Part shown: positions 20,439-32,183 of the stretch, in pieces
How positions within the stretch are numbered: position 1 is the first letter of the stretch
How the letters are laid out: each line of letters opens with the position of its first letter
Assembly: GCA_903813345.2 (NCBI GenBank)
Contig: CAIIXF020000002.1
Location: forward strand, 20,536,455 to 20,600,454
DNA length: 64,000 nucleotides
Direction: 5' to 3'
DNA from: Owenia fusiformis
Taxonomy: Eukaryota > Annelida > Polychaeta > Sabellida > Oweniidae
The notes under the pieces: model-generated
Database searches by the model: none
What the model saw: only the letters and a program-made list of their open reading frames with translations
What the model was told of the DNA's origin: nothing
Translations under genes and position numbers: made by a program

Positions 20439-22289
20439 ATGAAGTTCGTCTTTATATTATGCTGTTTGCTATTGTACAGAGGAATGTTTGGTAACTTGTT
20501 AAGAACTGCAATGGATGGGACAGCTAAGGATGCTGACGTTGAAGCCTTCGAAGATGAACATGAAGAAGACATTGAAAAGCTGACCGACTTTGTGACTGAA
20601 AGTATTGTTGATGCTGTTTCTTGGGAGAATGCATTTACGACTGAACTGACGATTGACAAAACATCTGAAAAAGATAATGTCAATGCAACAACAATCCACG
20701 CTTGGAGAAAGAAAGAAATAATGTTAACACCTAAGGGAAGGTTAGTTCGGACAGTAACAAAGAGAGACTCAGTGATGCCAGTGCACCAGACAAATGAACG
20801 AGACAACTTTGACAATATATGTGAGTACAACAACTCTGAGATACAGAATAACTGTGCTACAAGGCGGTCATGCCAACACAGGTGCGGTCAATATGTGGAC
20901 ACATTTGCTGACTTCTATTGTCAGTGTGATTCAAACTGTGAGCACTATGATGACTGTTGCAAAGATTATGCCCCAATATGTCTTAATGAAACATCCCCTG
21001 CAGCAACAACAACGCAAAAGTCTGTATTTGCAAAATCCAAGTCTGAAAGGTCTGAATACACATGTAGGTGGATATCATATTATTCTTATGTGTATTTGAG
21101 GTCCAAATGTCTACCAGAACATCAAGGAAGCAATCTGGAAAGACAATGTAAGAACACTAATACAATCTTGGAAAGGAATCCAGTACATGACTATACAACT
21201 GGACTGAACTACAAAAATATTTACTGTGCACAATGTAACAATATAGGAGACAGGGTCAAACCATGGGTAACTAAAGTCCAGTGTGAGAAAAAAGGAACAT
21301 CTTATAAAGATATCAATGTTAAATTACTCAATGCAGGTGTTTCTTTTATTCTTGACTTTCTAAAGCAGAATGACAAATGTAGCTTAAAGTTTTTACCACC
21401 GACAAAGATGAGGCAATGTTTGCCTACAATATACGAGTGTACAAGATGTAAGGACAGTGAGATCAAACATCTCTGTGCTTCAACAGGGCAAGACATTATC
21501 TATGTATCCCCATTTTATCTATACCACAATTGGTACTGCATGAAATGTGCTAGTGATCATATATGGGGTCTTTGTACTATATTAGGTATGGAACAGGACC
21601 TATATAATGACATTGAGAATCCATTCTTTTCACTTCAGTTATTATTTGACCTCAACTCCAAGAAGTTAATCAGTACAGATGGGGGGCTCAGTATTCAGTC
21701 TTTAGAGTTTGATTGTGATGTCGGAGGCTCATGTAAAGCAAGTAAATGTCCAAAGGGTTATGCTTTGAGTGACCGCTCATGTTTGCTGGTCAGTAGACTC
21801 GTTAGGGTTGTCATTACATGTCGCTTCGAACTCTCTTATGCTACTTACATGGTTGCTAACAGAGCAGAATTTTACAAGTATGTCCGTAAAACAACACATG
21901 CTTTGATTGGGGAAGCCTATCAACCAATAGGGTTCATAGAGTTTTTTTATATTCCTCACTATAAAGGTTTTTTCACTCAAGGTACTGCTGGGTTTGAATT
22001 CAATGTAACAATTGGTTCTGATGCAAGCAATGCTACAATTTTGAACTTGATGTCTCAGATGTTTGAGAAATGTACTAGAATTGCAAACCAAACCATTGAA
22101 CACCCACCTGAGCTGAACATGACATATAAATTGTTACCATATGTACCATCCCTCCCAAGAGATCTCTCTGAGAGTCAGGAAACTCAGCCTAAGAATCAGA
22201 ATATTGATAAGAGGGGGAATGGTGTTGGTCAATTAGAGATGAGGTTGTTGCCATGGTTATGTTGTTTCATTATATTCCTAGATTTTTGA
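20439..22289 (+). CDS. Somatomedin-B domain surface protein, paralogue 1
   Basis: A single-exon ORF of 616 codons. Residues 1-20 form a signal peptide (MKFVFILCCLLLYRG). Residues 144-180 are a somatomedin-B domain with all eight cysteines (C-QHR-C, then CQC, C, CC, C). A cysteine-rich region (about 207-440) follows, with NPVHDYTTGLNYKNIYCAQC and repeated CxxC pairs. Next is a strand-rich part with several N-glycosylation sites (NVTIG, NATI, NQTI, NMT). The protein ends in LLPWLCCFIIFLDF, a hydrophobic tail with no basic residues after it, which fits a GPI-anchor signal. Similar ectodomains occur on adhesion-GPCR-like proteins of marine invertebrates; no seven-helix part is encoded here. It is nested on the same strand in an intron of the VWA3B-like gene. 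The ligand is unknown. Confidence 0.9.
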   Translation: MKFVFILCCLLLYRGMFGNLLRTAMDGTAKDADVEAFEDEHEEDIEKLTDFVTESIVDAVSWENAFTTELTIDKTSEKDNVNATTIHAWRKKEIMLTPKGRLVRTVTKRDSVMPVHQTNERDNFDNICEYNNSEIQNNCATRRSCQHRCGQYVDTFADFYCQCDSNCEHYDDCCKDYAPICLNETSPAATTTQKSVFAKSKSERSEYTCRWISYYSYVYLRSKCLPEHQGSNLERQCKNTNTILERNPVHDYTTGLNYKNIYCAQCNNIGDRVKPWVTKVQCEKKGTSYKDINVKLLNAGVSFILDFLKQNDKCSLKFLPPTKMRQCLPTIYECTRCKDSEIKHLCASTGQDIIYVSPFYLYHNWYCMKCASDHIWGLCTILGMEQDLYNDIENPFFSLQLLFDLNSKKLISTDGGLSIQSLEFDCDVGGSCKASKCPKGYALSDRSCLLVSRLVRVVITCRFELSYATYMVANRAEFYKYVRKTTHALIGEAYQPIGFIEFFYIPHYKGFFTQGTAGFEFNVTIGSDASNATILNLMSQMFEKCTRIANQTIEHPPELNMTYKLLPYVPSLPRDLSESQETQPKNQNIDKRGNGVGQLEMRLLPWLCCFIIFLDF

Positions 22290-23110
22290 ATATTGACAAC
22301 AATAGCAGTGATGGAAGGCTAGAGATGAGGAAATGAGGTACATGTAGTCATGGTAATGTTGTCATCTTTTTACACTTTTGAATATTCACAACCATGTTGA
22401 TAGATTAGAGATGAGGTTTTTGCCATGGTTATATTGTTTCATTATAATTTTAGATTTTTGAATTTTGACAACAAGAGCAGTGTTGGCAGGCTAGAGATGG
22501 GAAAATGAGGTACATGTAGTCATGGTAATGTTGTCATCTTATTACACTTTTGAATATTCACAACCGTGTTGATAGATTAGAGATGAGGTTTTTGCCATGG
22601 TTATATTGCTTCATTATAATTTAGATTTTTGAATTTTGACAACAAGAGCAGTGTTGGCAGGCTAGAGATGGGAAAATGAGGTACATGTAGTCATGGTAAT
22701 GTTGTCATTTTATTACACTTTTGAATATTCACAACCGTGTTGATACATTAGAGATGAGGTTTTTGCCATGGTTATATTGTTTCATTATAATTTTAGATTT
22801 TTGAATTTTGACAACAATAGCAGTGTGGGCAGGCTAGAGATGGGAAAATGAGGTACATGTAGTCATGGTAATGTTGTCATCTTATAACACTTTTGAATAT
22901 TCACAACTGTGTTGATAGATAAGAGATCAGGTTTTTGCCATGGTTATATTGTTTCATTATAATTTTAGATTTTTGAATTTTGACAACAATAGCAGTGTTG
23001 GCAGGTTAGAGATTGGAAAATGAGGTAGTTTCCATAGTAATGTTGATATTACACTTTTGAGTATTGACAACACAGTTTGTACATTAAAGATGAGGTTGTA
23101 ACCCTGATTA
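22290..23110 (+). repeat. Tandem copies of the gene 1 3' coding end and downstream flank
   Basis: About five units of roughly 170 bp. Each starts like the last coding stretch (TTAGAGATGAGGTTTTTGCC, ATGGTTATATTGTTTCATTA) and continues with ACAACAAGAGCAGTGTTGGC and GAGGTACATGTAGTCATGGT. The real stop-codon region is the first unit of the array. Confidence 0.85.
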
Positions 23111-23254
23111 TGTTGTTTCATTTTATTCTTGGACTTTTGAATATTGACAACACAGTTTAAGGATGAGGTTGTTATCATGTAACATTGTTTCATTATATTC
23201 TGAGTATGGGTGTAGACAATGAAGCTAGCAAAAAGAGGAATCACCTCAAATGGA

Positions 23255-23291
23255 ACAAAAGTATACTTTTGTGTTTTGTGAAAAAAATAAA
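23255..23291 (+). terminator. Palindrome and AATAAA downstream of gene 1
   Basis: ACAAAAGTATACTTTTGT (23255-23272) is a perfect 18-bp palindrome, followed by AATAAA at 23286-23291. The same pair follows genes 3 and 4. It is a candidate polyadenylation region about 1 kb after the stop, so the tail-like array would lie in the 3' UTR. Confidence 0.5.
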
Positions 23292-23739
23292 TGTATGATG
23301 AATATAATGAATATTTCAGTGCCATTTATAAAAAGTTCCTATTTAGTTTAAGATTCCAATAATGTCCTATTTGTAGATTGTTTGGGAAATATACACATAA
23401 GTCATACAATTACACAAATGTGATTGTGAGTTCAGTTTCTTTAATATAGAAATAAATTTTACTTATTCACAAAAATAAATGAATATACATGTAGATCAAT
23501 GAGAATTTACACTTGAAATTATATTCACCTGGTTGTCCTAGTATTTTATTCTCTCGCATTTTTCTTACAATGTGTCTATGAAATACTAAAATTTTCACTT
23601 TATTAAAGGTTTATTATCTGTAGCTGTTACATTAAGTAACCTAAAATATTTTTAATTTTAAATGATGTGGTAACTTGCATCATCAAAACTTTTAAATATA
23701 CCCTCTTTTTCTATAAATACAGATTGAAAAATATCATTG

Positions 23740-24130
23740 ATTTAAGGTTAGAATTACGAACATTGCCGTTTTAATCTAGGATAATTTAGGATTACTATTA
23801 CAGACATTGCCGTTTTAGTTTTAGAATAATTGAGGAATAAAACTACGAAAATTGCCCCTTTAATTTTAGGATTACAATTACTGACATTGTCCTTTTAATT
23901 TTAGGATTATTTAGGATTCGAATTATATTACAGCCATTACCCTTTTAATTTTAGGGTCATTTAGGATCAGAATGATGGAGATTGCCCTTTGAATTTTATG
24001 ATCATTTAGGATGAGAATTATGCCTTTTTATTTTAAGATTTTTTAAGATTAGAATTATGGATCAGAATTACAGTCATTGCCCTTTTAATTTAGGGCCATT
24101 TAGATTAGAATTTCGGACATTGCCCTTTAA
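23740..24130. repeat. Upstream 'cattgccctttt' array, gene 2
   Basis: This is the same degenerate unit family as 19790-20010, about nine units. Confidence 0.75.
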
Positions 24131-24468
24131 TTATGTGTTTATTGTATGCATTAACTAGATCTCTTTGTTGATCATGTATTCCTTTGACCAATTCAAGAAA
24201 CATGTTATATGTTCCAAAAACATATTATATCTTTCTTCATTTTCTCTTATTTGGTTTAATGAAATTGTGTTCAGAAACATCGTGAGGTAGAGACCAGAAA
24301 TATAATACATTACTCTAATAATGTACTCAATTTAAAACCCCAAGAAGGTCAAGATTTTAATCAAAACAAATCATATCATCATCATATTACATCATGAAAT
24401 ATCATATTTAAAACATTTCATTATACTTCCTAATTGGAGAGTCACTTGCGGAAATAATGAATAAGTAC

Positions 24469-24476
24469 TATATAAA
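24469..24476 (+). promoter_or_regulatory. TATA box of somatomedin-B gene 2
   Basis: TATATAAA exactly 60 bp before the ATG, in the same conserved block as gene 1. Confidence 0.8.
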
Positions 24477-24528
24477 GTATTTGAACTGCATGCTGTGTAG
24501 TCAATGAGCAGAGATCCTAACAAACAGG

Positions 24529-26346
24529 ATGAAGTTTGTCTTTATATTATGCTGTTGGCTATTGTACAGAGGAATGTTTGGTAACTTGTTAAGAATTGCA
24601 TCAGGTGGCACTGTTACGGATGCTGATGCCAAAACCCCAGATGATAAACATGAAAAAGACATTGAAAAGATCTCCAACCATGTCACTGCAAGTATTATGG
24701 ACACTGTTTCTTGGCAAAATGCATTGACTATAGAAATGACTATTGGCAACACATCTGAAGAAGATAATGTCAATGCGACAATCCACTCTTGGAGAAAGTT
24801 AGTTCGGACAGTGACAAAGAGAGGCTCAGTGATGCCAGTGCACCAGACAAATGAACGAGACAACTTTGACAATATATGTGAGTACAACAACTCTGAGATA
24901 CAGAATAACTGTACTACAATGCGGTCATGCCAAGACAGGTGCGGTCAATATGTGGACACATTTGCTGATTTCTATTGTCAGTGTGATTCAAACTGTGAGC
25001 ACTATGATGACTGTTGCAAAGATTATGCCCAATTATGTCTCAACGAAACATCTCCTGGAGCAACAACTCCACAAAAGTCTGAATTCGCAAAATCCAAGTC
25101 TGAAAGGTCTGAATACACATGTAGGTGGATATCATATTTATCTTATGTGTATTTGAGGTCTAAATGTCTACCAGAACATCAAGGAAGCAATCTGGAAAGA
25201 CAATGTAAGAACACTAACACAATCTTGGAAAGGAATCCAGTACATGATAATACAACTGGACTGAACTACAAAAACATTTACTGTGCACAATGTAACAATA
25301 TAGGGGACAGGGTTCGACCATGGGTAACTAAAGTCCAGTGTGAGAGAAGAGGAACTTATTATGAAGATATCAGTGTTAAATTACTCAATGCAGGTGTTTC
25401 TTTTATTCTTGACTTTCTAAAGCAGGATGACAAATGTAGCCTAGGATTTTTACCCCCCACAAAGATGAGGCAATGTTTGCCTACTATATATGAGTGTACA
25501 AGATGTAAGGACAGTGAGATCAAACATCTCTGTGCTTCAACAGGGCAAGACATTATCTATGTATCCCCGTTTTATCTATACCACAATTCATACTGCATGA
25601 AATGTGCTAGCGATCATATATCAGGTCTTTGTTCTATATTGGGTATGAAACAGGACCAATTTGGTGGTATTAAATACTCTTTATTTTCTCTTCAGTTATT
25701 ATTTGACCTTAACTCCAAGAAGTTAATCAGTACAGGTGGAGAGCTCAGTATTCAGTCGTTAGAGTTTGATTGTGATGTTGGGGGCTCATGTAAAGCAAGT
25801 AAATGTCCAAGGGGTTATGCCTTGAGTCAAAGCTCATGTTTGCTGGTCAGTAGACTCATTAGGGTTGTCATTACATGTCGCTTCAAGCTCCCTAATGCTA
25901 CTTACATGGATGCTAACAGAGCAGAATTTTACATATATGTTCATGAAACAATGCGTGCTTTGATTGTAGAAGCCTATCAACCAATAGGGTTCATAGAGTT
26001 TTTCCATATCCCTCACTATATAAGTTTATTCAAACAAGGTACCGTTAGTGTTGAATTCAATGTAGCAATAGGTATCAATGCAAGCAATGCTACAATTTTG
26101 AACTTGATGTCTCAGACATTTGAGAAATGTACAAGAATTGCAAACCAAACCATTGCACACCCACCTGAGCTGAACATGACATATAAATTGTTACCATACA
26201 TTCCAACCCTCCCGAGAGATCTCTCTGAGAGTCAGGAAACTCAGCCTAAGAATCAGAATATTGATAAGAGGGGCAATGGTGTTGGTCGATTAGATATGAG
26301 GTTTTTGCCATGGTTATATTGTTTCATTATATTCTTAAATTTTTGA
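24529..26346 (+). CDS. Somatomedin-B domain surface protein, paralogue 2
   Basis: A single-exon ORF of 605 codons. The layout is that of paralogue 1: signal peptide (MKFVFILCCWLLYRG), variable acidic N-terminal region, eight-cysteine somatomedin-B domain (around residues 134-170), cysteine-rich ectodomain and hydrophobic tail (FLPWLYCFIIFLNF). It lacks about ten residues found in paralogues 1 and 4 before the VRTVTKRGSVMPVHQTNE segment. Its strand-rich C-terminal part (HYISLFKQGT) resembles paralogue 3, while EIKHLCASTGQD matches paralogue 1. It is a tandem duplicate about 4.1 kb downstream of paralogue 1. Confidence 0.9.
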   Translation: MKFVFILCCWLLYRGMFGNLLRIASGGTVTDADAKTPDDKHEKDIEKISNHVTASIMDTVSWQNALTIEMTIGNTSEEDNVNATIHSWRKLVRTVTKRGSVMPVHQTNERDNFDNICEYNNSEIQNNCTTMRSCQDRCGQYVDTFADFYCQCDSNCEHYDDCCKDYAQLCLNETSPGATTPQKSEFAKSKSERSEYTCRWISYLSYVYLRSKCLPEHQGSNLERQCKNTNTILERNPVHDNTTGLNYKNIYCAQCNNIGDRVRPWVTKVQCERRGTYYEDISVKLLNAGVSFILDFLKQDDKCSLGFLPPTKMRQCLPTIYECTRCKDSEIKHLCASTGQDIIYVSPFYLYHNSYCMKCASDHISGLCSILGMKQDQFGGIKYSLFSLQLLFDLNSKKLISTGGELSIQSLEFDCDVGGSCKASKCPRGYALSQSSCLLVSRLIRVVITCRFKLPNATYMDANRAEFYIYVHETMRALIVEAYQPIGFIEFFHIPHYISLFKQGTVSVEFNVAIGINASNATILNLMSQTFEKCTRIANQTIAHPPELNMTYKLLPYIPTLPRDLSESQETQPKNQNIDKRGNGVGRLDMRFLPWLYCFIIFLNF

Positions 26347-27545
26347 ATATTGACAACAATAGCAGTGATGGCAGGCTAGAAATGAGGAAATGAGGTACAT
26401 GCAGTCATGGTTATGTTGTAATCGTACTACACTTTTGAATATTTACAACCGTGTTGATAGATTAGAAATGAGGTTTTTGCCATGGTTATATTGTTTCATT
26501 ATATTCTTAAATTTTTGAATATTGACAACAATAGCAGTGATGGCAGGCTAGAAATGAGGAAATGAGGTACATGCAGTCATGGTTATGTTGTAATCGTACT
26601 ACACTTTTGAATATTTACAACCGTGTTGATAGATTAGAAATGAGGTTTTTGCCATGGTTATATTGTTTCATTATAATTTTAGATATTTTTAATTTTGACA
26701 ACAATAGCAGTGTTGGCAGGTTAGAGATGGGAAAATGAGGTAGTTTCCGTAGTAATGTTGTTATTACACTTTTGAGTATTGACAACACAGTTTGTACATT
26801 AGAGAAGTTGTAACCCTGATTATGTTGTTTCATTTTATCCTTGGACTTTTGAATTTTGACAACAATAGTAGCGTTGGCAGGTTCGAAATGAGGAAATGAG
26901 GTAGTTTCTATGGTAATGTTGTTATTACACTTTTGAGTATTGACAACACAGTTTGTACATTAGAGGTGAGGTTGTAACCCTGATTATGTTGTTTCATTTT
27001 ATCCTTGGACTTTTGAATTTTGACAACAATAGTAGTGTTGGTAGGTTCGAAATGAGGTAGTTTCCATGGTAATGTTGTTATTACACTTTTGAGTATTGAC
27101 AACACAGTTTGTACATTAGAGATGAGGTTGTAACCCTGATTATGTCGTTTCATTTTATTCTTGGACTTTTGAATTTTGACAACAATAGTAGTGATGGCAG
27201 GTTCGAAACGAGGAAATGAGGTAGTTTCCATGGTAATGTTGTTAATACACTTTTGAGTATTGACAACACAGTTTGTACATTAGAGATGAGGTTGTTACCA
27301 TGATTATGTTGTTTCTTTATATTCTTTTATTTTCTTTGAATTTTCTTACATTTTTGAATATTAACAAAAGAGACAATAGCGTTGATAGATTAGAGGTGGG
27401 ATTGTTACCATGGTTATATTGTTTTATTATATTCTTTCGATTCTCTTTAAATATTCTTCGATTTTAATATATATTACCAAAAGAGGCAATATCGTTGGTA
27501 GATTAGAGGTGGGATTGTTACCATGGTTATATTGTTTCTTTATAT
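26347..27545 (+). repeat. Tandem copies of the gene 2 3' coding end and flank
   Basis: This is the longest of the tail-derived arrays. It includes exact repeats of the post-stop unit (26347-26510 and 26511-26680) and more divergent units to 27545. An open frame at 27340-27450 still reads NINKRDNSVDRLEVGLLPWL, YCFIIFF, a recognisable copy of the hydrophobic C-terminus. Confidence 0.85.
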
Positions 27546-28250
27546 TCTGATTATGAGTGTAGAGAATGGAAGTAAGCAAAAATGTACCAAAGGTATATTT
27601 TTGTGTAAGTAATAAGATAAATGTGTGATGAATAAAATGAATATTTCAATGTTTTTCATAAAAAGTTACTATTTAGTTTAAGATTGCAATAATGTCTAAT
27701 TTGTTTGACAGTAGGTTGTTTGGAAAATCTACACTCAAGTCATGCAATTACAAAAATGTGAGTTCAGTTTCCATAATAAGTAGATATAAATTTCACTTAT
27801 TCACAAAATGAATATAAATTGTTAGCCCTATTTGCAAAAATAATGTTACATTATTTGTAATGTCATCTATTGTAAGATTATGTAATATTATATAATACTT
27901 AAAGATTATCATCATTATAATTTGCCAACAAATACATGAGTTGTTATGTCATCTAGTTATATTTTTGCATAACCCTGATCATGAGTGCCAAGGACACCAG
28001 AATGATCCAGCTAAATAAATTTACAAAATGAATATTGATGAGAATTTACGCTTGGAATCATGTTCACCTGGTTGCCCCTGTATTTTATTCTCTGGCATTT
28101 TTTCCTTCAATGTGTCTTTGAACTACTTCAATTTTCACTTTATTAAAGGTTCAATATCTGTAACTCTAATCTTAGTTAGCCAAAATATTTTAAATTGAAA
28201 AACACCCCCTTTTCCGAAAATACGTACAGTATTTTGAAAATAACATTGAT
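27546..28250. other. Intergenic sequence between somatomedin-B genes 2 and 3
   Basis: Shares words with the matching intervals after genes 1 and 4 (for example TTTATTAAAGGTT and TTTCACTTATTCACAAAA). No separate gene was seen. Confidence 0.5.
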
Positions 28251-28254
28251 ACAG

Positions 28255-28515
28255 AGATATTGCCTTTTAAAATTGAAATTTACCCTTTTAATTTTAGGAT
28301 TATTTAGGATCACAATTACAGACATTTCCCTTTTAATTGAGCATCATTTAGGATCAAAATTACGGACACTGCCCTTTGAATTTTAGGATCATTTAGGATC
28401 AGAATGACAGACACTGACCTTTAGGATCATTTATGATTAGAATTACGGACGTTGCCCTTGTCATTTTAGGGCTATTTAGATATGAATTACAGACATTGCC
28501 CTTTAATTATGTGTA
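28255..28515. repeat. Upstream 'cattgccctttt' array, gene 3
   Basis: The same degenerate family as upstream of the other paralogues, about six units. Confidence 0.7.
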
Positions 28516-28795
28516 TATTGTATGCATTAACTAGATTCCCATGTTGATCATGTATGCTTATGATCAATTCCAACAACATATTATATTTTCCAGCATTTTC
28601 TCTTGGTTTAATTAAATAGATACATCATGAAGTAGCGGACAGAAATGTTATACAAAATGTGATCAATTTAGAACCCCATGATTTTAATCAAGACAAATCA
28701 TTTCATCACCATATCACAACATGGCATATCATATTTTCAAAGGTCAAATATGGTTTTAAACTGGAGACTCAATTGCAATAATAATGAATAAGTAC

Positions 28796-28803
28796 TATAT
28801 AAA
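28796..28803 (+). promoter_or_regulatory. TATA box of somatomedin-B gene 3
   Basis: TATATAAA exactly 60 bp before the ATG, in the conserved block. The promoter looks intact although the ORF is broken. Confidence 0.75.
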
Positions 28804-28855
28804 GTATTTGAAATGCATGCTGTGTAGTCAATGAGCAGAGATCCTAACAAGCAGG

Positions 28856-30705
28856 ATGAAGTTTGTTTTTATATTATGCTATTTGCTATTGTACAGAGGA
28901 ATGTTTGGTAACTTGTTAAGAATTGCATCAGGTGGCACTGTTACGGATGCTGATGCCAAAACCTCAGATGATAAACATGAAGAAGATATTGAAAAGCTAA
29001 CCAACCATGTCACTGCAAGTATTATGGACACTGTTTCTTGGAAAAATGCATTGACAACAGAAATGACTATTGACGGCACTTGTTCTCAAAAGGATAATGT
29101 CAATTCAACAACTATCCCAACATGGAGAAAGAAAGAAATAATGTCTATACCTAAGAGAAAGGTGGTTCATACAGAAGCAAAGGGGGGATCACTGATGCCA
29201 GTTCACCATACAAGCGAGCAAGACCACCCTGACAATGTATGTAAGTACAGCGACTCTGAAATACAGAACTGTGGTACAATGCGGTCATGCCAAGACAGAT
29301 GCGGTCAATATGTGGACACATTTGCTGAGTTCTATTGTCAGTGTGATTCAAACTGTGAGCACTATGATGACTGTTGCAAAGATTATGCCCAATTATGTCT
29401 TAACAAAACTTCCCCTGCAACAACAGCTCCACAGAAGTCTGTATTCACAAAATCCAAGTCTGAAAGGTTTGAATACACATGTAGGTGGATATCATATTTA
29501 TCTTATGTGTATTTGAGGTCCAAATGTCTACCAGAACATCAAGGAAGCAATCTGGAAAGACAATGTAAGAACACTCATACAATCTTGGAAAGGAATCCAG
29601 TACATGACAATACAACTGGACTGAACTACAAAAACATTTACTGTGCACAATGTAACAATATAGGAGACAGGGTTCAACCATGGGTAACTAAAGTCCAGTG
29701 TGAGAGAAGAAGAACTTATTATGAAGATATCAGTGTTAAATTACTCAATGCTGGTGTTTCTTTTATTCTTGACTTTCTAAAGCAGGATGATAAATGTAGC
29801 TTAAAGTTTTTACCACCGACAAAGATGAGGCAATGTTTGCCTACATTATATGAGTGTACAAGATGTAAGGACAGTGAGATAGCACGTCTCTGTGCTTCAT
29901 CTGGGCAAGACATTATCTATGTATCCCCGTTTTATCTATACCACAAGTGGTACTGCATGAAATGTGCTAGTGATCATATATCAGGTCTTTGTTCTATATT
30001 GGGTATGAAACAGGACCAATATGGTGGTATTAAACACGCTTTATTTTCTCTTCAGTTTTATTTGACCTTAACTCCAAGAAGATAATCAGTACAGGTGGGG
30101 AGCTCAGTATTCCATCGTTAGAGTTTGATTGTGATGTTGGGGGCTCATGTAAAGCAAGTAAATGCCCAAGGGGTTATGCCCTGAGTCAAAGCTCATGTTT
30201 GCTGGTCAGTAGACTCATTAAGGTTGTAATTAAATGTCGCTTCATGCTCCCTTGTGGTATTGACAAGGCTGCTAACAAAGCAGAATTTTACATATATGTT
30301 CGTAAAACAATGCGTGCTTTGATTGTAGAAGCCTATCAACCAATAGGGTTCATAGAGTTTTTGCATATACCTAACTATATAAGTTTATTCAAACAAGGTA
30401 CAGCTGGCGTTGAATTGAATGTAACGATAGGTACCAATGTAAGCAATGCTACAATTTTGAACTTGATGTCTCAGATGTTTGAGAAATGTACAAGAATTGC
30501 AAACCAAACCATTGAACACCCACCTGAGCTGAACATGACATATGAATTGTTGCCATTTGTACCATCCCTCCTGAGAGATCTCTCTGAGAGTCAGAAAAAT
30601 CAGCCTAAGAATCAGAATATAGATAAGAGGGGCAATGGTGTTAGTCGATTAGAGATGAGGTTGTTGCCATGGTTATGTTGTTTCATTATATTCTTAGATT
30701 TTTGA
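28856..30705 (+). pseudogene. Somatomedin-B paralogue 3, frameshifted
   Basis: The ORF is open from 28856 to 30085, then lost. Compared with the paralogues, the run after CTTCAG near 30055 lacks one T/A base, which shifts the frame and ends the protein after about 409 codons. The second part continues in the other frame to the normal stop at 30705. It keeps the C-terminal ectodomain and hydrophobic tail (LLPWLCCFIIFLDF). No other lesion was noticed, so the break is recent or is an assembly error. If real, the product would be secreted without the C-terminal anchor. Confidence 0.8.
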
Positions 30706-31000
30706 ATATTGACAACAATAGCAGTGATGGCAGGCTAGAGATGAGGAAATGAGGTACATGTAGTCACATTAATGTTGCAATCTTATTACACTTTTGAATA
30801 TTCACAACTGTGTTGATAGCTTAGGGATGTTTTTGCCATGGTTATGTTGTTATATTGTTACATCATAATTTAAGATTTTTGAATTTTGACAACAAGAGCA
30901 GTGTTGGCAGGTTAGAGATCGGAAAATGAGGTTGTAACACTTTTGAATATTGACAACACAGTTTATGGATCAGAGATGAGGTTGTTACCACGTAACGTTG
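30706..31000 (+). repeat. Short tail-derived array after gene 3
   Basis: Two to three degenerate units of the same type as after genes 1 and 2. Confidence 0.7.
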
Positions 31001-31069
31001 TGTCATTATATTCTGAGTATGAGTGTAGAGATCAGAATGAAGTTAGCAAAAAGAGGAATCACTTCAAAT

Positions 31070-31109
31070 GTAACAAAAGTATACTTTTGTGTTTTGTGAA
31101 AAAAATAAA
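31070..31109 (+). terminator. Palindrome and AATAAA downstream of gene 3
   Basis: The same CAAAAGTATACTTTTG palindrome and AATAAA (31104-31109) as after gene 1. Confidence 0.45.
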
Positions 31110-31564
31110 TGTATGATGAATATCATGAATATTTCAGTGTCATTTATAAAAAGTTCCAGTTAAGTTTAAGATTCCAATAATGTCCTATTTGTTTAACCAG
31201 TAGATTGTTTGGGAAATATACACACAAGTCATGCAATTACAAAAATGTGATTGTAAGTTCAGTTTCTTTAATATAGAAATAAATTTAACTTATTCACAAA
31301 AATAAATGAATATACTTGTAGATCGATGAGAATTTACACTTAGAATTATATTCACCTGGTTGTCCTAGTATTTTATTCTCTGGCATTTTTCTTACAATAT
31401 GTCTATGAAATACTAAAATGTTCACTTTATTAAAGGTTTATTATCTGTAGCTGTGATCTTAAGTTACCTAAAATATTTTTAATTTTAAATGATGTGATAA
31501 CTTGCACCATCAAAACTTTTAAATATACCCTCTTTTTCTATAAATACAGTAGATTGAAAAATGT

Positions 31565-31890
31565 CATTGATTTAGGGTTAGAATTATGAACATTGCCCTT
31601 TTAATTTTAGGATAATTTAGGATTACAATTACAGACATTGCCCTTTTAATTTTAGGATAATTGAGGAATAAAATTACGACATTGCCCCTTTAATTTTAGG
31701 ATTACAATAACTGACATTGTCCTTTTAATTTTAGGATCATTTAGGATTAGAATTACGGCCATTACCCTTTTAATTTTAGTGTCATTTAGGATAAGAATGA
31801 TGGACACTGCCCTTTGAATTTAGGATCAGAATTACAGTCATTGCCCTTTTAATTTAGGGCCATTTAGATATGAGTTACAGACATTGCCCT
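31565..31890. repeat. Upstream 'cattgccctttt' array, gene 4
   Basis: The same family as upstream of genes 1-3. The part from about 31860 to the promoter is nearly identical to the gene 3 upstream region. Confidence 0.75.
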
Positions 31891-32183
31891 TTAATTATGT
31901 GTATATTGTATGCATTAACTAGATTCCCATGTTGATCATGTATGCTTATGATCAATTCCAACAACATATTATATTTTCCAGCATTTCCTCTTGGTTTAAT
32001 TAAGTAGATACATCATGAAGTAACGAACAGAAATATAAAACAAAATGTGATCAATTTAGAACCCCAAGATTTTAATCAAGACAGATCATTTCATCACCAT
32101 ATCACAACATTGCATATCATATTTTCAAAAGTCAAATATGGTTTCAAACTGGAGACTCACTTGCAGAAATAATGAATAAGTAC

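Noticed and set aside
20794-21099. Overlapping 101-codon plus-strand frames inside each somatomedin-B gene, and 64-codon minus-strand frames
   Set aside because: Shadows that recur in all four paralogues only because the true coding frame is conserved.
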